Notes: generated from the sequence alone by a model not told the origin. A stretch of 64,000 bases of DNA from an uncultured Erysipelotrichaceae bacterium (GCA_947074115.1 CAMTOK010000003.1:1-64000), one strand, 5' to 3'; numbered from the stretch's first letter, positions 17,673 through 26,003 are shown. Numbers and translations: made by a program.

Positions 17673-17972
17673 ATGAAATTATTATTAGTGTGTAATGCAG
17701 GTATGTCAACAAGTATGTTGGTACAAAAGATTGAAACAGTCGCAAAAGAAAGAGGACTTGAATTACAAATTATTGCTGTTCCATTAACAACAGCAACTGA
17801 TATTATGAATGAATGGGATATTGTTATGTTAGGCCCACAAGTAAGACATTGTCTTAAAAAACTTCAAGAGTCATCTACTGGTGTACCGATTGAAGTTATT
17901 GAAATGCGTGACTATGGGACAATGAATGGTGCTAATGTCTTAGATCATGCTTTAAGAGTATTAGGAAAATAA
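17673..17972 (+). CDS. PTS system EIIB component, lactose/cellobiose (Lac) family, orphan
   Basis: A 99-residue cytosolic protein with the phosphocysteine loop LLVCNAGMSTSML at residues 4-16 (Cys7), and the RHCLKKL and EVIEMRDYGTMNG segments of the chitobiose/cellobiose IIB fold. It would receive phosphate from a IIA protein and pass it to a sugar on a IIC permease. No IIA or IIC gene is present here: the gene has its own promoter and terminator and is followed only by an RpiR-type regulator. It may serve a IIC encoded elsewhere or act as a phosphorylation signal. Confidence 0.9.
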   Translation: MKLLLVCNAGMSTSMLVQKIETVAKERGLELQIIAVPLTTATDIMNEWDIVMLGPQVRHCLKKLQESSTGVPIEVIEMRDYGTMNGANVLDHALRVLGK

Positions 17973-17996
17973 AAATCTACTCCGGTAGATTTTTTT
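17971..17996 (+). terminator. intrinsic terminator of IIB gene
   Basis: AAAATCTAC / GTAGATTTT stem around TCCG with T run. Its 5' arm starts within the TAA stop codon (17970-17972). Confidence 0.88.
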
Positions 17997-18042
17997 ATCT
18001 TTAGACATCATTTATGATAATATAAACAAAGGAGGTATATTT

Positions 18043-18876
18043 ATGAATCTATATACAAAGATGGAACAATTTGCTCATTTTACAGAAAGCGAGAAAGCTT
18101 TTGTTGATTTTTTAATCAATCAACCTCACGAGGTTGTCGATTGCAATGTCCAACAATTGTCCAAAAAGAGCTATGTTTCTGTTTCAACGATATATCGTTT
18201 TATGGAGAAGATGGAGATATCAGGGTTAACAGAATTAAAACTTCAAGTTTCTACACATCAAATGAGTTATGATCAGGAAAAAAATGTTGATTATAATTAT
18301 CCCTTCTCTCCTTATAATACTCATTATGAGATTATGTCAAAAATGGATGCTCTATATAATCAAACTATTAAGTCAACGAGAAACCTCATTGATTTAGAGG
18401 TATTTGGTCAAGTTGTACAAACCTTATATAATTATAAAGAAATTACGATTTTCCCTTCGATAGGAAATTATTTCATGGCGGAAAGCTTTCAACAAAACAT
18501 GATTGAAATAGGTAAAAAAATTGATGTTGTCAATGATAAATTTTATCAACATTGGAACAGTTGTATGTTTAATGATACAAATGTTGTTATGATTATTTCC
18601 TACGCAAATAGAACACCACATATGTTAGAAATGATAAAGTCTCTCAAAGAAAGACAAGTTGTCACTATTCTTATTTCATCAACTAAAGAAACACAGTTAA
18701 GTCAATATGCTGATTATCATCTCTATTTTTCATCATATGAAGACTCTGAAGAAAAAATTGCCTCATTCTCTTCACGTGTTTCCTTACAATATCTACTAGA
18801 TGCACTGTTTGCTGCATACTTTAATAGAAGTTACGATCAACATCTTAAACATAAATTAGAACATTACATTGATTAA
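18043..18876 (+). CDS. RpiR family transcriptional regulator (HTH + SIS)
   Basis: A 277-residue regulator. The N-terminal RpiR helix-turn-helix (about 1-75) includes FTESEKAFVDFLINQPHEVV and SYVSVSTIYRFMEKM; the C-terminal half (about 105-265) is a SIS sugar-phosphate-binding fold, with VVMIISYANRTPHMLEMIKSLKERQVVTILISS corresponding to the SGxT core (here SYANRT). It probably senses a sugar phosphate and controls the upstream orphan IIB gene or a distant PTS. AAGGAGGTAT precedes the ATG. The usual catalytic-like Gly/Ser of the SIS loop is replaced by Ala/Asn. Confidence 0.88.
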   Translation: MNLYTKMEQFAHFTESEKAFVDFLINQPHEVVDCNVQQLSKKSYVSVSTIYRFMEKMEISGLTELKLQVSTHQMSYDQEKNVDYNYPFSPYNTHYEIMSKMDALYNQTIKSTRNLIDLEVFGQVVQTLYNYKEITIFPSIGNYFMAESFQQNMIEIGKKIDVVNDKFYQHWNSCMFNDTNVVMIISYANRTPHMLEMIKSLKERQVVTILISSTKETQLSQYADYHLYFSSYEDSEEKIASFSSRVSLQYLLDALFAAYFNRSYDQHLKHKLEHYID

Positions 18877-18975
18877 TCGTTCTATTTATATGGAAAAATG
18901 TGTGAAATGATGAAATTGATTTAAAGCCTTTGTGATTACTGTTTACCTATGATACTCTTATAATGAGGTGTTATT

Positions 18976-19620
18976 ATGGAAAGAATAATAGAGAAAAATC
19001 TTAAAAAAAATGACTTAGATCAATTCTTGAATATCATTTCTTCACTAGCAGATACATTTAGTGTAGAAAGGTATTATGAGCATTATTTAACAAGTGATGA
19101 ATTTGATGATATCCAACATGAATTTTTGTCAATTCTAGAAAAAGAAACTGAGAATCTTTTAGAGAGATATAAAAATGATTTGTCATTTCAATTTTTATTA
19201 AAAGATCAATTAAATATTAAATCAATAGAAGATGCAAGTGGGTATTTTGATGAATTATATGAGCAAGATCAAGATATGTTTAATTCTATTACACTTGATG
19301 AGTATCAAAGTTTTATAAAAGATGAAAGTGTCTTTAATGAGAGAGTGTTATCAAGGAATTTAACGCGTTCAACGCCTTCAACAAGAGGGCCGATAATGGA
19401 AATGTTATTTTTTGATATTGAAAATATTAAATATATAAAACATCAACTTAAGCATTTATTTGATTATCCTTATAAACTCTATAATAATAAATATGAAAAT
19501 ATTTGTTTTTATAGAGATGAAGAAGTTATTTGTGTCATTTGTTCTCATGAACATCAATGTATTATAATGTTATCACAAGATGAGATTAAGTTAATTGAGG
19601 ACGTTGTCAAAATAAAATAA
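18976..19620 (+). CDS. hypothetical protein, 214 aa
   Basis: I do not recognise this protein. It is 214 residues, acidic, with no signal peptide or membrane helix. It is helical in the N-terminal half (RIIEKNLKKNDLDQFLNIISSLADTF and HEFLSILEKETENLLERY), with a mixed C-terminal part NKYENICFYRDEEVICVICSHEHQCIIML. The coding frame is convincing by length, codon use and the GAGGTG site 5 bp before ATG. It stands between the RpiR regulator and rpsD, with TATAAT at 18959-18964 upstream, and appears monocistronic. No function is proposed. Confidence 0.75.
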   Translation: MERIIEKNLKKNDLDQFLNIISSLADTFSVERYYEHYLTSDEFDDIQHEFLSILEKETENLLERYKNDLSFQFLLKDQLNIKSIEDASGYFDELYEQDQDMFNSITLDEYQSFIKDESVFNERVLSRNLTRSTPSTRGPIMEMLFFDIENIKYIKHQLKHLFDYPYKLYNNKYENICFYRDEEVICVICSHEHQCIIMLSQDEIKLIEDVVKIK

Positions 19621-19636
19621 TAAAACAAATAAAATG

Positions 19637-19664
19637 TTGACATATTGAAGATAATTGCTATAAT
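19637..19664 (+). promoter_or_regulatory. strong promoter of rpsD
   Basis: A consensus TTGACA (19637-19642), 16 bp, then TGCTATAAT (19656-19664) with extended -10: the best promoter in the window. Confidence 0.9.
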
Positions 19665-19670
19665 ATATCA

Positions 19671-19826
19671 GTGCAACAAATGATAGCAGCACATAGTGTG
19701 TTAGCCAATGCGTTTATGACAAACGGATGTAGAGTATCTTGCTGCAAAGAGAAATACTTAACATAAACACATCCTAATGGAACTATGCAAATGTTATTGT
19801 TTTATGCCAAATAAAACAATAGGAGG
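19671..19826 (+). promoter_or_regulatory. structured leader of rpsD (probable S4 autoregulatory leader)
   Basis: About 165 nt separate the promoter from the start. GCAGCA (19685-19690) can pair with TGCTGC (19740-19745), enclosing a branched segment. A perfect 11-bp hairpin TATTGTTTTAT / ATAAAACAATA with loop GCCAA (19795-19821) directly abuts the AGGAGG site (19821-19826). In Bacillota S4 represses its own synthesis through the rpsD leader; the position and structure fit that, but I cannot verify the consensus here. Confidence 0.6.
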
Positions 19827-19834
19827 AAATATTG

Positions 19835-20440
19835 ATGGCACGTTATACAGGACCACAATGGAGATTATCAAGAAGACTTGGATTCTCAACTTTAGAAACA
19901 GGTAAAGAATTAGCAAAAAGACCATACGCTCCAGGGCAACATGGACAAAAAAGAAAGAAACAAACTGAATATGGTTCACAATTAGCTGAAAAGCAAAAAG
20001 TGAGACATATGTATGGAGTTAACGAAAAACAATTCCACAACACATTTAAAAGAGCTGGTAAAATGGAAGGAATCACTGGTTACAACTTCTTCTGTTTATT
20101 AGAATCTAGATTAGATAACGTTGTTTACAGATTAGGTTTTGCAACTACAAGAAGACAAGCAAGACAATTAGTTAACCACGGACATATCACATTAAACGGT
20201 GTTAAAACTGACATCGCTTCATGTCATGTGAAAGTTGGAGATGTTGTTGCAGTAAGAGAAAAATCTCGTAACTTAGACATCATCAAAGCTTCTTTAGCAG
20301 CTATGACTCATGTTCCAGGATTTGTTGAAGTTGATGCAGATAAAATGGAAGGTAAATTAGTTCGTTTACCAGAAAGATCTGAATTAAACCAAGAAATCAA
20401 TGAAGCATTAATCGTTGAATACTATAACCGTTTAGGATAG
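19835..20440 (+). CDS. rpsD: 30S ribosomal protein S4
   Basis: Primary 16S rRNA-binding protein that nucleates 30S assembly. The 201-residue protein carries [17 protein letters not shown] at the start and the S4 RNA-binding domain [33 protein letters not shown] near residues 90-130. The N-terminal part lacks the zinc-ribbon cysteines (a C-minus form). ATG 19835 has AGGAGG 8 bp upstream; the TTG just before it is not needed. It has its own promoter, a long leader and a terminator, as is usual for free-standing rpsD in Bacillota. Confidence 0.98.
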   Translation: MARYTGPQWRLSRRLGFSTLETGKELAKRPYAPGQHGQKRKKQTEYGSQLAEKQKVRHMYGVNEKQFHNTFKRAGKMEGITGYNFFCLLESRLDNVVYRLGFATTRRQARQLVNHGHITLNGVKTDIASCHVKVGDVVAVREKSRNLDIIKASLAAMTHVPGFVEVDADKMEGKLVRLPERSELNQEINEALIVEYYNRLG

Positions 20441-20456
20441 AATTATTAGTCAACTT

Positions 20457-20499
20457 AGGTATTTCACAACTATTTAATAGATGTGCGATACCTTTTTTC
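20457..20499 (+). terminator. intrinsic terminator of rpsD
   Basis: AGGTAT (20457-20462) pairs with ATACCT (20488-20493), with an inner CACA/TGTG helix, followed by TTTTTT. Confidence 0.8.
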
Positions 20500-20556
20500 T
20501 TTTTATTATAAAAATTCATCATATATTTTTTAGGAATTATGAAGAAGTTAATAAAA

Positions 20557-20580
20557 AAAGTGGCATAAAAGTGGCATAAA
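20557..20580 (+). repeat. two tandem copies of an 11-bp unit
   Basis: AAAGTGGCATA occurs twice head to tail (20557-20567, 20568-20578), followed by AA. It lies in a gene-free interval of about 320 bp (20441-20763) that otherwise holds only three terminators. It could be a relic of an integrated element or nothing more than slippage. Confidence 0.6.
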
Positions 20581-20630
20581 ATAGGTGAATTTATCTCAAA
20601 TTAAATTTCACATCATTAAAAATAATAGTG

Positions 20631-20662
20631 AAGCATTTTGTTGGTCGTAAAGTGCTTTTTTT
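20631..20662 (+). terminator. orphan intrinsic terminator
   Basis: AAGCATTTT (20631-20639) pairs with AAAGTGCTT (20649-20657; one T-G pair) and is followed by a T run. No gene is seen between it and the rpsD terminator, so it is either a backup or the end of a short unannotated RNA. Confidence 0.6.
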
Positions 20663-20725
20663 GTGTATAAAAATAAGTGTTGTATCTTTTGTAAAATAAC
20701 TGCAGATCATATTGATCTTTAAATG

Positions 20726-20752
20726 AAAAAGATAGCGATAAACGCTATCTTT
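20726..20752 (-). terminator. intrinsic terminator of the DUF898-like gene
   Basis: On the minus strand AAAGATAGCG, loop TTTAT, CGCTATCTTT and a T run, 11 bp beyond the stop codon. Confidence 0.85.
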
Positions 20753-20763
20753 ACTCTGTTTTC

Positions 20764-21066
20764 TTATAAAAAATGTGTATGTTTTGTACGCCACTTTCTC
20801 AATGCAATGACCAACCAAAAACTATAGATTCCAAATGTAATAATAGTTAAAAGGAACCATTTTATATAATGACCAAATAATCCTGTGGCAGTCCCACGAA
20901 AGACTAAACGTCGTCCATCGATAACTGTGTGTTTTGTTTCCCAGTTATAGACAAGACATAATGCCCATGGGGCGCATATGCCAAGTGTACATACAGTAAT
21001 AAATGTACCAAGTATTTTATAACATATTAATTGTAGTAAACTCCCATCAAAGTAAGATCTATTCAT
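20764..21066 (-). CDS. small DUF898-like membrane protein
   Basis: A 100-residue protein with two hydrophobic helices (ICYKILGTFITVCTLGICAPWALCLV and HYIKWFLLTIITFGIYSFWLVIAL). Between and after them come the repeats TLGICAPWALCLVYNWETKHTVIDGRRLVFRGTATGLFGHYIKW, closely resembling the TLGIYYPW...WxxxHTRIDGRRLxFTGTGxxLFGxWLK unit of DUF898 (YjgN) proteins. It is thus roughly a single-unit version of a family that usually has more helices. The function is unknown. ATG 21066 with GGAGG 6 bp upstream was preferred to a TTG 12 bp earlier. A consensus-like promoter precedes it. Confidence 0.75.
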   Translation of the reverse strand: MNRSYFDGSLLQLICYKILGTFITVCTLGICAPWALCLVYNWETKHTVIDGRRLVFRGTATGLFGHYIKWFLLTIITFGIYSFWLVIALRKWRTKHTHFL

Positions 21067-21094
21067 ATTTTCCTCCAATACTAAACGTGAATAG

Positions 21095-21123
21095 ATTATA
21101 CTAAAGAGTTATGTATTCATCAA
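21095..21123 (-). promoter_or_regulatory. promoter of the DUF898-like gene
   Basis: On the minus strand TTGATG, 17 bp, TATAAT; it lies about 29 bp upstream of ATG 21066. Confidence 0.7.
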
Positions 21124-21145
21124 GAAAAGAATGGCTCTTTTTGTG

Positions 21146-21568
21146 CTAATCAACAAGTTGGATATTGAATGTTCCAGATGTTGTACCATCTTGATCTTTT
21201 AATGCACGCACATAAATATAATCTCCATTTTTAAGGTAGAGAGTATCTGTAAATTCTCCATAACCCCCAACGCTACTGTCTGCTTCAATGAGGTCGAGTT
21301 CCTCATCGGTATAATCTTTATGATCTAATATATAAATATCATACAGTTGAGCATCGGTAGAATCATCAATATCGATCACTGATAAATAATATTCCCCAGC
21401 TTGATAAACATCACCATCAAATTCATCATCTTCTACTGTGAATATATATGATGTATCAGTCTGTGACCATGTTCCTGATTTTTTATAAGACGCAGAATCA
21501 TCACGGCGTGAACATCCTACACTCATTAAGAGTAAACAAATCAGAATACTTGTTTTAAATGTTTTCAT
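21146..21568 (-). CDS. predicted lipoprotein, 140 aa
   Basis: The N-terminus MKTFKTSILICLLLMSVGC is a signal peptide with a lipobox (SVG-C19), so the mature protein should be lipid-anchored on the outer face of the membrane. The rest is acidic (GTWSQTDTSYIFTVEDDEFDGDVYQAGEY ... GEFTDTLYLKNGDYIYVRAL) and looks all-beta. I do not recognise a family. It shares the minus strand with the DUF898-like gene 80 bp downstream. AAAGGAGAA precedes the ATG, and a 21-bp palindrome lies just upstream. Confidence 0.75.
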   Translation of the reverse strand: MKTFKTSILICLLLMSVGCSRRDDSASYKKSGTWSQTDTSYIFTVEDDEFDGDVYQAGEYYLSVIDIDDSTDAQLYDIYILDHKDYTDEELDLIEADSSVGGYGEFTDTLYLKNGDYIYVRALKDQDGTTSGTFNIQLVD

Positions 21569-21587
21569 TATATTCTCCTTTCATATT

Positions 21588-21608
21588 TTATAAATATAGT
21601 ATTTATAA
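21588..21608. promoter_or_regulatory. perfect 9-3-9 palindrome upstream of the lipoprotein gene
   Basis: Arms TTATAAATA and TATTTATAA surround TAG. It lies 20 bp upstream of the lipoprotein start, where an operator over the promoter would be expected. The AT-only arms make chance occurrence possible. Confidence 0.4.
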
Positions 21609-21745
21609 ATTGTCTCTCCTTTTATACAAGATTTCACCTCATTATTGAGATGATATGTCAGTTATGAATTATAAAAAAATAAAAGTAATGATGTAATGAA
21701 GTGAAAATTATGTTAAAATAAATATATGCGAAGGGAGTCGAACTT

Positions 21746-23488
21746 ATGGAAAATATGATAGAAAATGTCCAAGAATTTATAAAAAATATGAAACCACAAG
21801 ATATGTTCTTTATAGCAGTAGGGATAATAGCCTTTATTATTGTTTTGATCTTCATTAAAGGGATAAGATTAAAAAAATATAGAAAACAAATTATTGCTTT
21901 AGAGAATCAAATGAATGGGACTCGTTCACTACCTTTACAATACCGTCTAGGGCGTGTTAAAAGTATTGCAAAAAACATGCCAGATGTTGAACCATTATAT
22001 GAAGAGTTTAATGAAGAATTTGAAGAAATTATTAACTTTCAAAAATCAGAACTTGCTGTTTTGATGAATGAAGTAGATGAACAATTGTTTTATGGAAAAC
22101 TTCGTAAAGTCTCTAAAAAGATGAAAGCATTAAGTCAAATGATTGATTCATATCATCAACAATCATTGGATTTATTAAAGAAAATAGAAGAAGTTACTGA
22201 AATAGAAAATGTCCAACGTGTAAAAATTATTAAAGTTAAAGAAAAATATCGTTCATTAATTGATTTGTTTGAATCATTACGTTTCCAAGTTGAAGAGTTT
22301 ATACCAGGTCTTGTCCAATACTTTAATGAGATGGATGATTCATTCGTTTATCTAGAAACACTTATGAATAATCAAGAATTTGAAACGTCACAAGATATCA
22401 CAGTAAAAATTGATGCGAGAATTGAATGGATGAACTCTTATATGGCAGATCTTCCTCATTTCTGTACTATTATTAATAAGTTCTTCCCTAAGAAATTAGA
22501 TGATATCATTCAAACATTACGCATGATGGATGAAAAAGATTATCATTTAGAACATCTAGGTATAGAAAACCGTTATAAAACTATAAAAAAGAGTTATGAT
22601 ACATCAAAGAAAAGATTAGAAGAATTAGATTTTGAACCATTAGGTAAAGAATTACAAGCAATCTCTGATTCTATTGATTCTATGGTATTGGATTTACAAA
22701 CAGAAAAAGAATCATATGACTTATTTAAAGACAAGTGGGAAACATGTTACACTGAAATCACAAGAATATATGATGATTACAAACAAGCATTGTTAGATTA
22801 CAATCAGTTAAAAGGATTATATGTTTTAGATTCAGAATCAATTGAAATTAGTGATCACTACAAAGAGTTTAGAAAATTATTAGATATTTCTTATGATTTA
22901 GAAGATGAAATGATGAAAGGTCAATTCTCATACTCAGATATTAATACGAGAGTTGATGAATTATTAAAACAAGCATCTGAACATGATGTTTACATTAATG
23001 CATTTATTCATACAAGAAATGATTTATATTTAAAAGAACAAAGAGCTATTGATGAATTAGAGAATATTAATATTGTTCTTCTAGAAATTAAGTCAGAGAT
23101 TAAAAATAGACATTTACCAATGATTCATGAATCATATAAGGATTATATTCAAGATTCATATGACAAAGCTGCACAAATTCAAGCATACCGAAATACAAGA
23201 CCAGTGAAATTAGATGAATTAACTGATCGAGTTAATGAAGCAAGAGATATTATATATAAGCTATATGATAATGTTCATAATTTGATTGTTACAGCACAAA
23301 TGGTAGAAGAAGCGGTTGTCTTTGGAAATCGTTATCGTTCTATGTTCTTAGAGGTCAATACAGAGTTAACAAAAGCAGAAGTTTTATTTAGAAATGGTGA
23401 ATATACGAAAGCTTTATCAACGGCAGTTGAGATTATAGAAAAAATCAAACCTGGTTCTTATGAAGAACTCGTGGAAAAAATGGTATAA
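21746..23488 (+). CDS. ezrA: septation ring formation regulator EzrA
   Basis: A 580-residue membrane-anchored cytosolic protein. One N-terminal transmembrane helix (about residues 20-40; DMFFIAVGIIAFIIVLIFIKGI) is followed by spectrin-like coiled-coil repeats to the end. Includes the family segment PLQYRLGRVKSIAKNMPDVEPLYEEFNEEFEEI. EzrA limits FtsZ ring number and links Z-rings to peptidoglycan synthesis in Bacillota. Length is close to the usual 560-570. GAAGGGAG lies upstream of the start. As in other Bacillota it is next to the cysteine desulfurase-thiI pair. Confidence 0.95.
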   Translation: MENMIENVQEFIKNMKPQDMFFIAVGIIAFIIVLIFIKGIRLKKYRKQIIALENQMNGTRSLPLQYRLGRVKSIAKNMPDVEPLYEEFNEEFEEIINFQKSELAVLMNEVDEQLFYGKLRKVSKKMKALSQMIDSYHQQSLDLLKKIEEVTEIENVQRVKIIKVKEKYRSLIDLFESLRFQVEEFIPGLVQYFNEMDDSFVYLETLMNNQEFETSQDITVKIDARIEWMNSYMADLPHFCTIINKFFPKKLDDIIQTLRMMDEKDYHLEHLGIENRYKTIKKSYDTSKKRLEELDFEPLGKELQAISDSIDSMVLDLQTEKESYDLFKDKWETCYTEITRIYDDYKQALLDYNQLKGLYVLDSESIEISDHYKEFRKLLDISYDLEDEMMKGQFSYSDINTRVDELLKQASEHDVYINAFIHTRNDLYLKEQRAIDELENINIVLLEIKSEIKNRHLPMIHESYKDYIQDSYDKAAQIQAYRNTRPVKLDELTDRVNEARDIIYKLYDNVHNLIVTAQMVEEAVVFGNRYRSMFLEVNTELTKAEVLFRNGEYTKALSTAVEIIEKIKPGSYEELVEKMV

Positions 23489-23511
23489 AGGTCCTATAAT
23501 GGACCTTTTGT
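23487..23511 (+). terminator. intrinsic terminator of ezrA
   Basis: AAAGGTCC (23487-23494), loop TATAAT, GGACCTTT (23501-23508), then TTG. The stem begins inside the TAA stop codon. Confidence 0.85.
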
Positions 23512-23626
23512 CTTGAAAGAAAAGACTTTCTTTTCTCATAAAGTAATGTTATATTATACGCAGCAAGTGCATTCATAAGCATTATTTTGTACGATTTGTA
23601 TATGATATAAAGATGGGAGGAATAAA

Positions 23627-24766
23627 ATGATTTATTTAGATTATGTGTCTACGACACCGTTAAATACAGAAGTCAAATCTATGTATGAATCATTACTAAA
23701 AGATTATTTTGCGAATGGAGATTCTTTATATTCATTAGGTCTTCAAACAAATGCTTTAATGGAAAAATCAAGAGCGTTAGTTGCACAAATGTTGGGTGTA
23801 AAACAGAATGAAATTATTTTTACAAGTGGCGCTAGTGAATCAAATAATACTGCAATTAAAGGATGTGCATTTCAATATGCCAATAGAGGAAGACATGTTA
23901 TTACAACTGCAGTAGAACATTCTAGTGTTTACAATACATTTATCCAATTACGTGATGTGTTTGGATTCGAAGTTGATTTTCTTAAAACAAATATTTATGG
24001 AGAAATAAATTTAAACGAATTGCGTTCTTTAATTCGCCAAGATACAATCTTAATATCGGTAATGATGGTTAATAATGAAGTTGGTATGGTCTTCCCAATT
24101 CATGAAATTAGAGAGATTATTAATAACACAAATCCTAAAATTAAATTTCATGTTGATATGGTTCAAGCATTAGGAAAATTACCATTACCTATTGCTGATG
24201 TTGATTTAGCAAGTTTTTCAGCGCATAAGATCTATGGATTAAAAGGCAGTGGTGTCCTTATAAAGAAGGACACAACAACAATTGTTCCTTTAATTAGTGG
24301 AGGACAACAAGAATTCAATTTGAGAGGTGGAACCTCAAATACTGCAACGCATACAATGTTTGCAAAAACATTACGACTTGCTTTAGAAAATCAACAAGCT
24401 CATTACGAACATACAATGAAGATTAATCTCTATGTTAGACAAGAATTATTAAAGATTCCGGGTATTGTTATCAATACGCCTGAAAAAGCGTTCTCGCCAT
24501 ATATTTTGAACTTTTCATGTGTTGGATATAAGCCAGAAGTGTTACTTCACGCATTAGAAGCAAAGGAAATCTATGTGTCAACAAAGAGTACGTGTTCATC
24601 ACATAAAAATGATGTTTCTCGAACATTACATGCGATGGGAATATCTCAAGACATAGCTCAAAGTGCTATGCGTATAAGTTTTTCACACTTAACAACAATA
24701 AAAGAAATTGATCAATTCTTAATTGATCTTAAAGACGTATTAAATACAATTAAAAAACAGAGGTAA
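23627..24766 (+). CDS. cysteine desulfurase (NifS/IscS family, thiI-linked)
   Basis: PLP enzyme that moves sulfur from cysteine to a protein persulfide. The 379-residue protein has TSGASESNNTAIKG, TTAVEHSSV, MMVNNEVGMVFP, the PLP lysine in SFSAHKIYGLKGSG, RGGTSNT, and the active-site cysteine in the loop STKSTCSSH. It lies 4 bp ahead of thiI, the arrangement of B. subtilis nifZ-thiI, so its probable job is supplying sulfur for 4-thiouridine in tRNA (and possibly thiazole). An extended -10 TGATATAAA (23603-23611) and GGGAGGAATAAA precede the start. Confidence 0.93.
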   Translation: MIYLDYVSTTPLNTEVKSMYESLLKDYFANGDSLYSLGLQTNALMEKSRALVAQMLGVKQNEIIFTSGASESNNTAIKGCAFQYANRGRHVITTAVEHSSVYNTFIQLRDVFGFEVDFLKTNIYGEINLNELRSLIRQDTILISVMMVNNEVGMVFPIHEIREIINNTNPKIKFHVDMVQALGKLPLPIADVDLASFSAHKIYGLKGSGVLIKKDTTTIVPLISGGQQEFNLRGGTSNTATHTMFAKTLRLALENQQAHYEHTMKINLYVRQELLKIPGIVINTPEKAFSPYILNFSCVGYKPEVLLHALEAKEIYVSTKSTCSSHKNDVSRTLHAMGISQDIAQSAMRISFSHLTTIKEIDQFLIDLKDVLNTIKKQR

Positions 24767-24770
24767 AAGA

Positions 24771-25967
24771 ATGGAATGTAATCATATTTTGGTTCGCTTT
24801 GGTGAACTGACGACAAAGGGTAAAAACAGAAAAACATTTATAAGAAAATTATGCCAAAATACAAAGGAGATTTTATCTCCTTTTGAGGCATTAACATATG
24901 AATTAGCATATGATCGTATGTACATAGTTTTGAATGGAGAAAATAAAGACGCTGTATCAAAAGCATTATCAACAGTGTTTGGTATTCATTCATTTTCATT
25001 TTGTTATAAAGTGACAAGTGAAATAGAAGAAATGAAAAAAGCGTGTTTACATATTATTGAAACAAATGAAGGTAATACCTTCAAAATAAGTACAAAAAGA
25101 AATAATAAAGAATTTGAAATGCGTTCTGATGAAGTGAATCGTGCAATCGCAGGACATATTTTCCATAACTCAACAAAAGAATTAAAGGTTGATGTTCATC
25201 AACCACAAATCTTAATAAAAGTTGAAATCAGAAAAGATAACACTTATATAATGGATAATGTTATCTATGGTGCTGGTGGATATCCAGTTGGAATTGGTGG
25301 AAAAGCATTATTAATGTTATCAGGTGGAATTGATTCACCTGTTGCAGGATATTTAACATTAAAACGTGGTGTTGATATTGAATGTATTCATTATGCATCT
25401 CCACCTTATACAAATGAACAAGCAAAAGAAAAAGTTTTAGATTTGGTGGATGTTTTAAGACAATATACACATGGTAAAATTAAGGTTCACATTGTTCCTT
25501 TTACAGATTTACAATTAGCAATTTATGAACATACTCATGAAAGTTACGCTATGACAGTTATGAGAAGAATGATGTATAGAATTGCTGAAGGTATTGCACA
25601 AAAAAACAATTGTTTAGCCATTGTTAATGGTGAAAGTATTGGACAAGTTGCTTCACAAACATTAGAAAGCATGGGTGTCATTAATGAGGTGATTAGAATG
25701 CCTGTATTAAGACCTGTTGCTTGTATGGATAAATTAGAAATTATTGATATCGCAAATAAAATTGGTACATTTGATATATCAGTTAGACCACATGAAGATT
25801 GTTGTACAATCTTTACACCAAAACAACCAGCTACAAAGCCAAAAAGTTATAAAGCAGAAGCTTTTGAAAAGAATTTTGACTATGCTGAAATGGTAAAAAA
25901 CTGCGTTGAAAACACAACTTTTTTAGTTGTAGATAATAGCTACAAAAAAATCGACAATTTATTTTAA
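24771..25967 (+). CDS. thiI: tRNA 4-thiouridine synthetase ThiI
   Basis: Adenylates U8 of tRNA and replaces oxygen with sulfur. The 398-residue protein consists of an N-terminal ferredoxin-like + THUMP region (about 1-165; begins CNHILVRFGELTTKGKNR) and a PP-loop ATPase domain with LLSGGIDSPVAG (about residue 182). It ends without the C-terminal rhodanese domain of E. coli ThiI, as is normal in Bacillota; sulfur transfer therefore relies on the adjacent desulfurase. It contains C344-region motifs HEDCCTIFTP. Translation is probably coupled to the upstream gene. Confidence 0.96.
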   Translation: MECNHILVRFGELTTKGKNRKTFIRKLCQNTKEILSPFEALTYELAYDRMYIVLNGENKDAVSKALSTVFGIHSFSFCYKVTSEIEEMKKACLHIIETNEGNTFKISTKRNNKEFEMRSDEVNRAIAGHIFHNSTKELKVDVHQPQILIKVEIRKDNTYIMDNVIYGAGGYPVGIGGKALLMLSGGIDSPVAGYLTLKRGVDIECIHYASPPYTNEQAKEKVLDLVDVLRQYTHGKIKVHIVPFTDLQLAIYEHTHESYAMTVMRRMMYRIAEGIAQKNNCLAIVNGESIGQVASQTLESMGVINEVIRMPVLRPVACMDKLEIIDIANKIGTFDISVRPHEDCCTIFTPKQPATKPKSYKAEAFEKNFDYAEMVKNCVENTTFLVVDNSYKKIDNLF

Positions 25968-25973
25968 AAACTG

Positions 25974-26003
25974 TGTATATTCTTTCATTACTGACACAAA
26001 CTA
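25974..26003 (+). promoter_or_regulatory. possible sigma-G-type promoter of the SASP gene
   Basis: TGTATA (25974-25979) and CAAACTA (25997-26003) are 17 bp apart, close to forespore promoters (G/TGHATA and CATNNTA). It ends 22 bp before the ATG. Confidence 0.45.
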
